Program-made: the position numbers and the translations under genes | In this document: piece after piece, positions 17,880-27,163 of the stretch | Numbering within the stretch: position 1 is the first letter of the stretch | How the letters are laid out: the number at the start of each line of letters is the position of its first letter | NCBI RefSeq assembly: GCF_008634025.1 | Contig: NZ_PDCM01000002.1 | Span: forward strand, 124,001-188,000 | Direction: 5' to 3' | Source: Streptomyces albofaciens JCM 4342 | GTDB lineage: Bacteria > Actinomycetota > Actinomycetes > Streptomycetales > Streptomycetaceae | Length of the DNA: 64,000 bases | Notes under the pieces: generated by a model | The model's database searches: none | Told to the model about the DNA's origin: nothing | Seen by the model: only the letters and a program-made list of their open reading frames with translations

Positions 17880-18284
17880 TTGACGCTGGTTCGGATGCAG
17901 ACCCGCCCGACGATCGACAGCGCCGTGCACGGGGAGGTGATCGACGTCGTGGAAGCGGCCGGACCGCAGGTCTGGGACGACATGAGCGTCGAGGTGGCCT
18001 TGTCCGTCATGGCCGCCGCCCGCACGGGCCGGCTGGTCGTCTGCGATCAGGACAGCCAGTGCACCGCTCTGGTCACCCAGAGGGAACTCACTGCCGTCCG
18101 CGACAGCTCCGCATACACGGACCGCGTCCGCCTGCGCGACGTCCTCGGTGTCCACGCGCCGTTCGCCGCACCCGTGACCACGATGGCCGAAGCCGAGCAC
18201 GCGATGTGCACCCGTCGGCTCAGTGACCTGACGGTGGTCGATGAGCAAGGCGAAACCCCGGGCGTCCTCGCCCCCTCCCGTTGA
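17880..18284 (+). CDS. CBS-domain protein
   Basis: A 134-residue protein made of one CBS pair. The first CBS repeat runs from VWDDMSVEVALSVMAAARTGRLVVCD to the TALVTQRELTAVRDSS sheet, and the second from VTTMAEAEHAMCTRRLSDLTVVDEQG. Such modules bind adenine nucleotides and sense energy state. TTG 17880 is chosen because AGGAGG lies 6 nt upstream. It follows the helicase by 47 bp and is followed by the SCO5918-type gene at 49 bp, so it belongs to the same transcription unit. Confidence 0.85.
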   Translation: MTLVRMQTRPTIDSAVHGEVIDVVEAAGPQVWDDMSVEVALSVMAAARTGRLVVCDQDSQCTALVTQRELTAVRDSSAYTDRVRLRDVLGVHAPFAAPVTTMAEAEHAMCTRRLSDLTVVDEQGETPGVLAPSR

Positions 18285-18333
18285 ACGGCCCCGCCCCGGC
18301 CAGGCCGTTCTTCCCCTCTCCTTGTGAGGTCAC

Positions 18334-18642
18334 ATGCGCTGCGTCATCGCCCGCTTCCCCTTCGAGCTCACCAAGAGCGGCGTTCTGGAGTCGATGAGGG
18401 GCATCACGCCCGAAGCCGGCACCGGTGAATCCGTGACCATCGGCCGCCGCCGCTATCCCGTCAAGCAAGTCGGCCAGGTCATCACCCGCCAGGACCGCCG
18501 TGATTTCACCGCCGGCGAAGTCGTCCGGGCCATGACGCGGCTCGGCTTCACCTGCCACGCCCTCCCCGAGGCCACACCCGAACGCGCCCTCAGCCCGCTC
18601 CAGCACGCTTCCGCGATGCTCGGCACTCCCCTGACTGCCTGA
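18334..18642 (+). CDS. SCO5918-type small protein
   Basis: A 102-residue streptomycete protein of unknown function starting MRCVIARFPFELTKSGVLESM, with GESVTIGRRRYPVKQVGQVI in the middle and AMTRLGFTCHALPEA near the end. I recognise it as the family named after SCO5918, which lies beside the helicase and cold-shock genes in S. coelicolor. It has no signal or membrane segment. It is the last gene before a strong terminator. Confidence 0.85.
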   Translation: MRCVIARFPFELTKSGVLESMRGITPEAGTGESVTIGRRRYPVKQVGQVITRQDRRDFTAGEVVRAMTRLGFTCHALPEATPERALSPLQHASAMLGTPLTA

Positions 18643-18678
18643 CCGGGGGAAACGGCCGCGAGCCGATACGGGGACAGC

Positions 18679-18716
18679 GTGTGGGCCCGGCCGGAACGTC
18701 TCGGCCGGGCCCACAC
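18679..18716. terminator. 15-bp perfect-stem terminator
   Basis: GTGTGGGCCCGGCCG (18679-18693) and CGGCCGGGCCCACAC (18702-18716), 8-nt loop. It lies between the convergent cold-shock operon and the MerR gene and can serve both directions. Confidence 0.9.
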
Positions 18717-18904
18717 GGCTTGCAACGGGTCCCCGGCACTCGCGGAACTCGGACGAACCTTTGTGAGAACGACGGGGCGTGGCATCCGTGGCCCAAGGCG
18801 GCTCCGGGCCCGGGCGAAAGCACTCAAAACATACAGCCGCCCTGCGGGCAGCGTGCGCGGGCGGCAGTCACGAAACTTCTGAAGACCGCCCGGCCCCGTC
18901 CGTC

Positions 18905-19243
18905 TCAGGGCTCGGTCGGCGGGTTCGGCCGTTCGGCGGCGCGGCGGTATTCGGCGTTGATCCGCTGGGCCTCTTCGAGCTGGTCTTCGAGGATGATGAT
19001 GCGGCAGGCGGCCTCGATGGGGGTGCCCTGGTCGACGAGCTCGCGGGCGCGGGCGGCGATGCGCAGCTGGTAGCGGGAATAGCGGCGGTGGCCGCCGGCG
19101 GAACGGAGCGGGGTGACCAGGCGGGCTTCGCCGATGGCGCGGAGGAAGCCCTGAGTGGTGCCGAGCATTTCGGCGGCCCGCCCTATGGTGTAGGCGGGGT
19201 AGTCCTCGTCATCGAGCCGGTCGTACGAGTCGTCTGCTGTCAT
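18905..19243 (-). CDS. MerR-family regulator
   Basis: A 112-residue MerR-type protein. The helix-turn-helix is YTIGRAAEMLGTTQGFLRAIGE followed by the wing GGHRRYSRYQLRIAARARELV, and a short coiled helix (IIILEDQLEEAQRINAEYR) replaces an effector domain, so it is probably a dimer without a ligand pocket, like HspR-type or heat/cold-stress regulators. ATG follows GAGAGAGG. Its position at the end of the cold-shock block, as in S. coelicolor around SCO5917, suggests it controls that block. Confidence 0.9.
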   Translation of the reverse strand: MTADDSYDRLDDEDYPAYTIGRAAEMLGTTQGFLRAIGEARLVTPLRSAGGHRRYSRYQLRIAARARELVDQGTPIEAACRIIILEDQLEEAQRINAEYRRAAERPNPPTEP

Positions 19244-19269
19244 TGAACCTCTCTCATCGCGCGCGTCGA

Positions 19270-19302
19270 GGGGCCCGGATGCCGCATTGGCACCCGGGCC
19301 CC
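19270..19302. terminator. Long GC hairpin upstream of the MerR gene
   Basis: GGGGCCCGGATGCC (19270-19283) and GGCACCCGGGCCCC (19289-19302) form a 14-bp stem with one mismatch and a 5-nt loop, 27 bp before the MerR start codon. It may shield the regulator from read-through coming from the right. Confidence 0.6.
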
Positions 19303-20272
19303 GAAGGAACTACTACACCATCTGCCGGCCTTGGCAGTGCGCCGGCCTTCTGTGTCCGCGGACCCGGCCGAAAGGCCGCCGGGACTGCGGGGATCGCGGT
19401 TGCTTGACCGGAGACCACCTCACTATCGATGTCCTGCGGTACCCGGGCCTCAGACGTGCGCCCGGGCGATCCTGATGGCGATCGCTCCTCCGTTCTTCCC
19501 TCGGTGATCAACTGCTCTACTGCGTACTGCTGGTGATGCGAACTGCTCTGCGGCCTGTGACAGCGCCGCTTTCCGGCAGCCGGCCCATCGCCGTCCTGTA
19601 CCTGCTGCGGCATGGAACCCACCGCCTTACGCCCCGGTGCGCGCGCCTGCAGCCGACGCCTTCACCGAGGTACTGCTCACGGCGGCCCCTGATCACTGCG
19701 GGCCACCCAGTGCGGCCGTCAGTCCCGTCACCGTCCTGCGTCAACCGTGGCTTCGGAACTCCACCGCCGCACCGTCCTGCGTGCTGCATGTGCGGGTCCT
19801 GCTGCCCGGCAGTTCGTCTCTGCCGGGCCCTGCGGTCTCTCTGGGTTACGAGAGAAACCATAACCGTGCCACCACCCAATGTCTACCCTGACCGACATAG
19901 ATTTTCGTTCGGGCGGCGGGGAGGCATTCGGCTTCGGGCAGTGCCGGGGCTGGGGCACGGCCCGCACCGCCTGAGTAGCAGCCCGCAGGCCGGGCGCACG
20001 CACCGGACAGGCAGGACCGGACGTTGTCGATCCAGAGACCAAGTGACCTGACGGACACGGTGAGCGCCGGCGTCGCCCCTGCCCGCTCCGGGGACTCCGC
20101 CGCCGATGCCCGTGAGCGCGCCCGGGCTTCCTGGACGGCCGGGCCCGGGCCGGCCGCCCGGATCGAAGAACCGGCACACTGCCACCCGCTTCGACGTGGG
20201 CACAACAATCAGTGGGCACAAACAGTGACCAGAGGCCCCCGTCGAACGGGACCGGGCACCTCAAGGGCGAGC
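19303..20272. other. About 1 kb without a recognisable gene
   Basis: Composition is less GC-biased than in the flanking genes and no frame has the codon pattern of a gene. A signal such as a structured RNA cannot be excluded; several short inverted repeats occur (for example near 19430-19480), but I recognise no known RNA family. Confidence 0.45.
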
Positions 20273-21661
20273 TCAGAGGCGGGTGTCCGGCTGGTCGAAC
20301 GGAATGACCGTTCGGTACTTGCCGCCAGGCGTCTGCCGGGGTGGTTCCTCGGCACGCTGGACCGAAACGTGGTCGAGTTTGTTGTCGGCGAGGAGGCGGG
20401 TCAGCTCCAGGTGGGCGCTCTGCCACACGCGGTTCGGGTCGGCGTCGGCGGTCGGCAGCAGACGTACGCGCAGGGTCGACGGGGCAGTCTGCTCGACCTG
20501 GAACAGCTCGACCCCAGGAGTGCGGTCGAAGAGGGTGCCGAAGGCCAGAGGGGCGAGCTGTACGGGGGTGCCGCAGCGGGTGGGGAAGGTGAGGATGTCG
20601 CCTGCGCGCCCTCGCACGCGGATCGCGGGCAGCGGGTTGCCGCACGGGCACGGGTCGGGCCGGAGCAGGACGCTGTCACCGAGGTCGTAGCGCAGGAACG
20701 GTTGTACGCGGTTGGCGAGGTTGCTGATCAGCACGGTGTGCGAGAACTGGCCGGGCGGGGTGGGCCGGTGATCGGCGTCGACCGGTTCGAGCACGGCCCA
20801 GTCGCTGTTGACGTGGTACCAGCCGCGAGCGCAGCTGTGACTGAGGTAGGTGCACTCGGTCGCGCTGTACATCGCACGGACCGTGGCGCGAAAGGCGCGG
20901 GCGATCCTGTCGGTGTCGTCCGTGGTCATCGTCTCGCCGGCCGGCTGTATCAGCACCGGGTCGATACGCAGGCGGCCGGCTTCCTGCTCGGCGGTGAGCA
21001 GCTTGATCGTACTGGCGTAGCCGATGACGAAGGCGGGACGGTAGTCGTTGAGCTGGGCCACCAGCTGCGCCATCGGTGTGTGCACCGGGAAGGCCCGGAT
21101 CAGCTTGCTGCGCCACCCTCCCGCTTGGAGCGTGCGGGAATACGCGGCGAAGCCGACGTAGTGTCCGCCGGTGGCCACCAGTTGGGCGAAGCGGCCGCCG
21201 TGAGCGGCCGCCCGGAGGAGGCCGGCGGGCCCCAGCCATGTGGCGAGCGCACGGGAGGTGAGTGCGGCTCCCACGTCCATGTACCGGTCGTCGAGGACGA
21301 AGAGGCCGCGTCGGCCGCTGGTGCCCGAGGTGGTGGCCACCATGTACTTCCCGTGGAAGCGCTGTCCGATCCGGTCGGGATCGTCGCTGAAGGCGCGCAC
21401 CTTCTCGTACGTGATGGCGCGGTCGGCCACCCAGTCGTCGAAGTGACCCATCAGTTGCTTCTTGTCGGTGACCGGCAGCAGCGTCGGGTCCTCCACCCGC
21501 TCGGGCAGCCCGCGGTAGAGGTCGCGGTAGTACGGGGAGGCGGCCCGGGCATGGGCGACCATGTCTGCCAACCGGTCGCGCTGCCGCCGCGCGACGGCGG
21601 CCATACCTGCCTTGCGAGCCTTGCGGGCGTCGCGTCCAAGCCACGTTAAGGTCTCGGTCAT
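20273..21661 (-). CDS. PaaK-like AMP-binding protein
   Basis: A 462-residue member of the phenylacetate-CoA ligase/coenzyme F390 synthetase-like adenylate-forming family. Features: an N-terminal ARAASPYYRDLYRGLPERV typical of PaaK, the ATP loop ATTSGTSGRRGLF, YSATECTYLSH, the zinc-type CPCGNPLP and GRAGDILTF before the C-terminal lid domain. The substrate acid is unknown. It starts with ATG overlapping the stop of the upstream TetR gene (ATGA), so it is the regulator's partner and probably part of a detoxifying or activating pathway sensed by it. Confidence 0.88.
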   Translation of the reverse strand: MTETLTWLGRDARKARKAGMAAVARRQRDRLADMVAHARAASPYYRDLYRGLPERVEDPTLLPVTDKKQLMGHFDDWVADRAITYEKVRAFSDDPDRIGQRFHGKYMVATTSGTSGRRGLFVLDDRYMDVGAALTSRALATWLGPAGLLRAAAHGGRFAQLVATGGHYVGFAAYSRTLQAGGWRSKLIRAFPVHTPMAQLVAQLNDYRPAFVIGYASTIKLLTAEQEAGRLRIDPVLIQPAGETMTTDDTDRIARAFRATVRAMYSATECTYLSHSCARGWYHVNSDWAVLEPVDADHRPTPPGQFSHTVLISNLANRVQPFLRYDLGDSVLLRPDPCPCGNPLPAIRVRGRAGDILTFPTRCGTPVQLAPLAFGTLFDRTPGVELFQVEQTAPSTLRVRLLPTADADPNRVWQSAHLELTRLLADNKLDHVSVQRAEEPPRQTPGGKYRTVIPFDQPDTRL

Positions 21662-22314
21662 CGTGCGGTACTCCCTTGGCTTATAGGGGTCGACAGCCCG
21701 ACCTGCCCCAGGACGGCCAGGAAGTAGGCTTTGACCTCTTGCGCGCCGGTGGTGTCGGGGTGTGCGGCGAGGTGCTGCAAAGCGGCGCCGCTGAGCAGCT
21801 GCTGAAGGATTTCCGGGTCACTGTCCGGGGGAAGCTGCCCGGCCGCGCGGGCCCGCTCCAGAGTGGCGCGTACTGCGAGGCTGCGGTGGCTGCCGTACGC
21901 CTTGTGGTAGGCGCGCAGCAGTTCGGGGAGGTCGTCGACCGTGCCGTAGAGGCGGCGCATCAGCCTTCGCGCGCGGGGCTTGCCGAGGTGCTCGGCCCAG
22001 GCCGTAACCATGCTGTCGATGTCCGGCCAGTCCATCGAACCGGAATCCACATCCCGGTACTCCCACTCGACCGCGCGCACCAGCAACTCGGTCAGGGTCG
22101 GGAAGCGCCGGTACACGGTGGCGCGGGTCACTCCGGCGCGGCGCGCCACCTGCTCGATGCTGGCCAAGCCGGCACCCCGCTCGATGAGCAGATCGAGCGC
22201 CGCCGCGAGAATCGCCTCGTCCGCCTCCCGGCTGCGCGGGCGGCCAGGGGCCTTGACGGCCGGGGTCGACACGGCGGGAGCACTTCCTTCGGGAACGTCA
22301 TTGTCAGACTTCAC
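21658..22314 (-). CDS. TetR-family regulator
   Basis: A 218-residue TetR protein. The helix-turn-helix is ILAAALDLLIERGAGLASIEQVARRAGVTRATVYRRFPTLTELL (residues about 34-78). The C-terminal ligand domain resembles TetR_C family members with RLMRRLYGTVDDLPELLRAYH. The start is GTG 22314; a palindrome begins only 3 bp upstream, there is no ribosome binding site, and a TATTCT just upstream would put the transcription start near the GTG, so the mRNA may be leaderless. It is co-translated with the PaaK-like gene and very likely represses itself. Confidence 0.9.
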   Translation of the reverse strand: MKSDNDVPEGSAPAVSTPAVKAPGRPRSREADEAILAAALDLLIERGAGLASIEQVARRAGVTRATVYRRFPTLTELLVRAVEWEYRDVDSGSMDWPDIDSMVTAWAEHLGKPRARRLMRRLYGTVDDLPELLRAYHKAYGSHRSLAVRATLERARAAGQLPPDSDPEILQQLLSGAALQHLAAHPDTTGAQEVKAYFLAVLGQVGLSTPISQGSTAR

Positions 22315-22317
22315 AGG

Positions 22318-22348
22318 AATAGAATACAGGTCTGCTCTGTATTCTATT
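22318..22348. promoter_or_regulatory. TetR operator palindrome
   Basis: AATAGAATACAG (22318-22329) and CTGTATTCTATT (22337-22348) are perfect 12-nt inverted repeats with a 7-nt spacer, AT-rich in GC-rich DNA, directly before the TetR start. This is a classic autoregulatory operator overlapping the promoter. Confidence 0.85.
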
Positions 22349-23701
22349 GCGCCGGCTCATGCCGTGTCAGCACTGCCATCAGCGTCTCCTGCCCCCAGCC
22401 GGGGCCGCACCGGCGTCCGGCCAGGTCTGCTGGTCGTGGACGTCCAGGAGGTCGTACTGCGGCACCGGAAGAACGGCATGATGTCGGAGCTGCTGCTGGA
22501 GTCCGGCGTTGGTACGTGAAACCGGACGATGGGGCGAAGGCGGTCAGCCGGGCGGAGGCGCACGCATGTCACGACGTGCCAGGACTGAGTGCCCGCCGAC
22601 TCCTCCGTCCCGGTCCTGGGCAACCAGCGGCAGTGACAACGCGGTCGAGGCCAGGCTGCAGTTCGCAGGCGGCGGCCGCTCGGGCACACGCAAGCCCAGA
22701 GGACGGGCGCGCGTTCGTCCTCTTCTTCGCCGATCCGGGGCCTACCCCCCGTCAGCACACCGGTACGTCCCGTCAGCCCCACGGCCAGGTGGCTGCACCG
22801 ACGGGTGCGTCGGTATCCAGGACGGGCCATCTGACCGCTTCTCTCACGCAGGACGTGAAGTGCCTCGTTCCGGCAGATGGAATGCCGGTGCGCCTGAATC
22901 ACGGTTGGTCAGCGCAGTATGCCTCACATTCCATGTGTGGTAGGCAGGCAACGGCTCCCCGGAGAAGCATTGCCGGAACCGGCCACCGCCGCGCCCAAGA
23001 AGGGAAGCCGATCCTCAGGGCATACCCCGCCCAACTGCATCGGCGCATAAGGAGAGCTGGGCCCCAGCGTCGGCTTCGTGGCCTACAAGAACGGCCCTAT
23101 TGTCCAGAAGCCAGAAGAGCAGTCCACCTCCGACGTCATAGCGGTCTTCCCCACAGGCGAGCCCGATTCCGAACACCCGACGATCGATGCCCTGCGGGAC
23201 CGCTTCACGGTTATAAATGCCTCGCCGAACGACCCCTACCTGAACGGCACGTCGGCTGCTGATACTCGACTGAAGAACACCTCGTCGCCTTCACAACGAA
23301 GATGTCGTTTGCCATTCCTTCCCCAGGGGCCACACTGGAATGAGACCGTGCCAGGGAATCGACGATGACGTGATAGTCAGGCAGACCCAAGCAGAAGCCC
23401 GCACGTCACACCGACAGCTGGTGTCGGTGTGGCGACGCCGGGTGCGCGGCTCCCGGCTGCTACCGCTGGAGACACCCTCGGCGACAGGTTGACTCTGCAC
23501 GATCTGGTCGCCGACGGGCTACGAGTACCTCATCCTCAAGGCCGCTTTCGAGGATGCTCGGCTCGCTGCCGTACTCGTGAGCAGATGGCGGACAGCCGTG
23601 CGCAGTGAAGCCGCACCCGAGATCCTCGGAAGTAGTGGGTCAAGGCTGGGTGTGCAGAGCGGTGGCGGGTTTGTGGCGGGCGGGGCGGGGTGTCCGGAGG
23701 T
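22349..23701. other. 1.35 kb of relics and non-coding DNA
   Basis: A plus-strand stretch at about 22420-22519 reads RPGLLVVDVQEVVLRHRKNG, the N-terminal strand of an isochorismatase-like hydrolase, then stops: a likely relic. A frame at 23057-23370 (VAYKNGPIVQKPEEQSTSDV onward) has moderately gene-like composition but no ribosome binding site or family match. The rest shows nothing. Confidence 0.4.
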
Positions 23702-24610
23702 TCACCAGTCGACGCATTTGAAGGCCATGCCGATCCAGGCGCCGGCAATGGCGCCGATGCGTCCGTCGGTCCACATCTTCTCCAGCGACTTGCGCTTGGC
23801 GCCGTACTGACGGGCAAGTTTGCGGTAGTTCTCGCACGCCTTCGCCTTTGCGTCCGGGCGCGAGCCGAGCTCGGGGTAGGTACTGCTGCCGTACGGGTCG
23901 TTGATGACCATGCCGATCACCGGGGCCATGCCCTTGCCGATGGTGTCGGAGTTCCAGAGCCTCTTGCGGTCGTTGGTGGTGACCTTGCGGCCCTCGTCGT
24001 CGATCAGGTTCACGCGCAGCTTGTCGCCGTCGGGGGTGCCGTGCCCGCCCCGGTACTTCCAGGTGACCAGTTCGACGGTGTACTTGTTCTTCTGCCAGTT
24101 CCAGTTGTCGAAGTCCAGGCCGGCGAAGTACGTCAGGTTGCCGTCCTTGGCGTAGTAGTTGACGCCGCCGCCGACCCCGCCGCCGCTGCTGTTGATCATC
24201 TGGATGCGGCCGCTGGCGCCTGCCGCGATCGACTTGGGCGGCACACCGTAGGGGTACTCGCCATCGACTCCGTTGCCGGTCGACCACGACGGAGTGTTAC
24301 CCGCGATATGACTGCGGGACAGTTGCAGGGTGTGACCGGTGTTGTTGTAGATGACCACCGTGGTCGTCGGGGTGAGGTACGTTCCGGAGGGCATGCCGGC
24401 GGCCTGAAGCAGCGGGGTGAAGCTGTAGGCGCGGCCCCAGGCCGACTGCGGCGGATGCGCCGGCGGCTTCGGCCGCACCACCGCCTGGGCCCCGGCTGCC
24501 TCGGCGCCGGGCAGCAGCACGGCCGGCGTGAGCGCGGCCCCCGCCGCCACCACGGCGACCGCCCATCGTCCGCGCCGCCCGAACCGGAAATTGCCGGTAT
24601 GCATCAACAT
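23702..24610 (-). CDS. Secreted protein of unknown function with actinoporin/aegerolysin-like features
   Basis: A 302-residue exported protein. ATG 24610 is chosen because AAGGAG lies 8 nt upstream; the N-terminus has RRGRWAVAVVAAGAAL and ends at AEAAGA, a normal signal peptide. The mature part opens with SAWGRAYSFTPLLQAAGMPSG and has a beta-rich domain with VVIYNNTGHTLQLS, PPKSIAAGASGRI and GGGVGGGVNYY, a pattern (a polar loop, then xGxxGxxxY) seen in actinoporin-like and aegerolysin-like cytolysins. The C-terminal 90 residues (NDPYGSSTYPELGSRPDA) are separate and end CVDW. I cannot assign a family; a membrane-active role is only inference. Confidence 0.75.
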   Translation of the reverse strand: MLMHTGNFRFGRRGRWAVAVVAAGAALTPAVLLPGAEAAGAQAVVRPKPPAHPPQSAWGRAYSFTPLLQAAGMPSGTYLTPTTTVVIYNNTGHTLQLSRSHIAGNTPSWSTGNGVDGEYPYGVPPKSIAAGASGRIQMINSSGGGVGGGVNYYAKDGNLTYFAGLDFDNWNWQKNKYTVELVTWKYRGGHGTPDGDKLRVNLIDDEGRKVTTNDRKRLWNSDTIGKGMAPVIGMVINDPYGSSTYPELGSRPDAKAKACENYRKLARQYGAKRKSLEKMWTDGRIGAIAGAWIGMAFKCVDW

Positions 24611-25019
24611 CGTCGTCGCTCCTTCGGCCCCGGTCACACACCGCGGCACCGCAGGAAGAATCCCGTGCGTCCCTCCCCGCGACACCCAGCAGCCCCCAAC
24701 TCGACTCGAACAGTCGAACGGGGAAGCCCGGTCGTTCGGGGCGTAGGTGGTCGCGGCGCTGCCGTGCGGAGGGTCGGCGGGGCCGCCGGGGACGACGTCT
24801 GCCCTGAGCCGCGGCGCTGGTGTCCCCGCCCGGCTGCCGTCCCGCCCGGCTGTCCGGTGCCGCCCTGATGTCAACGTCTCCTTGCTGTCGGCGTCGCCCG
24901 CCCGCACCGGCGACGGGCGGCAGCAGCGAGGTCCCCTGACCCGCGGTGAACGACCCGCGCCACGGACACGGGCTCTGTGACGGCGACGGGCTGGACTGCC
25001 CCAGCTTCGTTATCAGACC

Positions 25020-25345
25020 AGCGCCCCGCCGTCGATGCGGGTGAGCGGCGCCCGGGCCTCCGTGCCGCGGAAGTAGCGCCCGTGCCTCCGTGACGCGGAA
25101 GTGGTGCGTGCCGAAGGCGGCCATGGCCGCATCGTGGGCAGCCGTGGCCCGGGCACGTGCCTCGTTCGTACGGCCCAGTCCCAGAAGGGCTGTGGCGTCG
25201 ATCAGCTCGCCCGCGCCGGCGGCCCCGGACTTGTCCGGCCGGTCGGGCAGGTCCCAGCACAGTGCCCTGGCCCGCTGCATCTCGGCGAGCGTCTCTTCGT
25301 CACGTCCCTGGCCGTTCAGGCTGCGCGCCAGGCCGAGCCGCAGGG
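25020..25345 (-). pseudogene. Tetratricopeptide-repeat protein, 3' fragment
   Basis: About 100 codons read LGLARSLNGQGRDEETLAEM, LIDATALLGLGRTNEARARATAAHDAAMAAFGTHHFRVTEAR, which is the end of a TPR-type regulatory protein. No start codon or upstream repeats exist in this frame, so the 5' part is lost. Confidence 0.5.
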
Positions 25346-25714
25346 GCGCTCGTACAGCCCTCCCGTGATGCGGGGGTCAGCGAGAGGCCCGTACCTGAAC
25401 GCGGGGTAGGCAAGCGTTTCGCAGGCCATAGTCTCGGCTTGCGTGTCACTGGGCTTCCGGGCGTCCACGCATCTGGGCTCCGACTCCGGGCTCCGGGCTC
25501 CGGGCTCCGGGTGACAACCCTGACCGATATTCGAGGGAAGGGCGCTCTGTGGGGGCCTGCGGCGTCGTGCCTGAGCGTTCGGGTCCCGAGGTAGGGCAGC
25601 TGGCTTTGCCGCGCGTACGCGAGCGCGGGTTCAGGGGCGTATATCGAATGTGCCGACTGCCGGTACGCCACCGCCGGCGGACGTCCCAAAATCACGTGCA
25701 GTCTTCGCCGGGTC
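25346..25714. repeat. Gap with a 7-bp tandem repeat
   Basis: The gap holds CTCCGGG repeated four times at 25484-25511 and no gene. The rest of the stretch up to the GNAT start shows no recognisable signal. Confidence 0.6.
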
Positions 25715-26539
25715 ATGCTGGGGTTGTTCGCTGTGAATGCTCATTTCCCCGTGCAAGCCGACTTGCTGGACAGGATGGAACGGAACCTGGCGGAGCATGC
25801 CTGTCACCTGCATCGGAGCATGGCCGGCGCAGTCGTCACGGAGACGGATGACCTCTTGGTCGCCGACAGCGGTCTGGACGACGATACGTTCAATATCGTC
25901 GCCACCGCCCGCTTCGCCGCCGCCACCGCACCGGCACGTATCACCGAGACCGCTCAGGCGCTGGCTCGCACCGGCCGCCGCTTCTCCTGGTGGGTGGGTC
26001 CTGCCTCGACACCCCCGGACCTCACCGATCGCCTGACGGCCGCCGGTCTGCCGGCGTCCGAACGCGAGACGGCCATGTGGGCCGAGCTGGACGACACCCT
26101 GCCGCCGCCCGCCGCCCACGGACCGGACATCCAGGCAGTGGCCACGCCAGAACAGCTCGCCGACTACGCCGCGGTTCTCGCCGCGCTCTGGGACCCACCC
26201 GCCGACACCGTCCGCCGCTTCTTCACCCGGGCCGCCCCGCAAGCACTGGCCGCGCACTGCCCGGCCCGGTACTTGGTCGGGTACGTGGAAGGCCGTCCGG
26301 TCTGTTCGGCCGAAGTGTTCCATCACGCGGGCGTTGCCGGGATCTACAACATCTGCACCCTGGCCACCCACCGCCGGCGTGGTTACGGCGGTGCCATCAC
26401 GCTCGCCGCGCTCCGCACGGCCCGCGACCGAGGCCACCGCATCGCGGTCCTTCAGGCATCCGCCGACGGCGAGCCCGTCTACCGCCGCCTGGGGTTCCGC
26501 TCCTGCGGCCAGTTCACCGAACACGCCATCAATCCCTGA
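25715..26539 (+). CDS. GNAT-family N-acetyltransferase (two-domain)
   Basis: A 274-residue protein. The C-terminal half is a typical GNAT domain: [50 protein letters not shown] (acetyl-CoA loop R-R-x-G-x-G), [19 protein letters not shown]. The N-terminal half looks like a diverged GNAT repeat of the type seen in paired acetyltransferases. The start is ATG 25715 or GTG 25733. Substrate unknown. Confidence 0.85.
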   Translation: MLGLFAVNAHFPVQADLLDRMERNLAEHACHLHRSMAGAVVTETDDLLVADSGLDDDTFNIVATARFAAATAPARITETAQALARTGRRFSWWVGPASTPPDLTDRLTAAGLPASERETAMWAELDDTLPPPAAHGPDIQAVATPEQLADYAAVLAALWDPPADTVRRFFTRAAPQALAAHCPARYLVGYVEGRPVCSAEVFHHAGVAGIYNICTLATHRRRGYGGAITLAALRTARDRGHRIAVLQASADGEPVYRRLGFRSCGQFTEHAINP

Positions 26540-26921
26540 ATTACCCGAACCCCGCTCCCCCACCCCACTGTCCCGTGCCCTTCTGCCCACTACGGCACTG
26601 ATCACAACCGTTCGTTGATGGCTGTTACGAGGACAGTGGCCCCGTTGCGTCTGCCGCAGCGGTCCCCGTACCGCCATGACAACTACGGCACGACAGAGTC
26701 CGAGGGCGACAATCGCATCTGCACCTACAACCTCATCCAGGAGAACGGCGCCCGTTCCAATCGATCCCCTACTCGGGCAGGCATGAGCACTCCCCCGCCC
26801 CTGTCAACCTCTGGGCTCGCCCGGAAGCCGCCGCGAATCTCGTGCCGCCGGCAGGATGAGGGGCGTTGTATGGACCGCTGCACGCCGGACAATGGGACGC
26901 CTGGCGGTGTCAGCCGAATAC
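26540..26921. other. Gap without a gene
   Basis: Nothing gene-like. Open frames across 26600-27150 have irregular composition. Confidence 0.4.
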
Positions 26922-26976
26922 ATCGGCGCCCCTTCCACGCAGGCGTCAAGGGCACCTGCGTGGAAGGGGCGCCGAT
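26922..26976. repeat. Perfect 22-bp inverted repeat
   Basis: The arms at 26922-26943 and 26955-26976 are perfect reverse complements (core GGCGCCCCTTCCACGC / GCGTGGAAGGGGCGCC), 11-nt loop, followed by TTTGTT. It may terminate the GNAT transcript 380 bp upstream, be a small mobile or folding element, or encode a structured RNA. The length and perfection are unusual. Confidence 0.75.
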
Positions 26977-27163
26977 TTGTTCCAAGTGGTCACCCTTGGA
27001 GGTTGACCGTTTCAGGCCTCGTGAGCCCCGACCGAGAACGCGCCCCAAAGAGAGAAGACCACCTTCAGCATCCATACTTCGGTCCGCTGCGACAACTATT
27101 GGTTGTGAACGGCAGGTCTTTAGGTTGTTTGATCGCGCGTTCTGCAGGTGATGGGATCGCCAC

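Noticed and set aside
19303..20272. Search for a structured RNA (RNase P, tmRNA, 6S) in the 1-kb gap
   Set aside because: No recognisable conserved core; cannot be supported by eye.
20024..21649. 541-residue plus-strand open frame
   Set aside because: Antisense to the PaaK-like gene, no recognisable domain.
23057..23370. Plus-strand frame with VAYKNGPIVQKPEEQSTSDV
   Set aside because: Composition is partly gene-like, but no usable start, no family match and a degenerate surrounding; kept only as a note in the gap entry.
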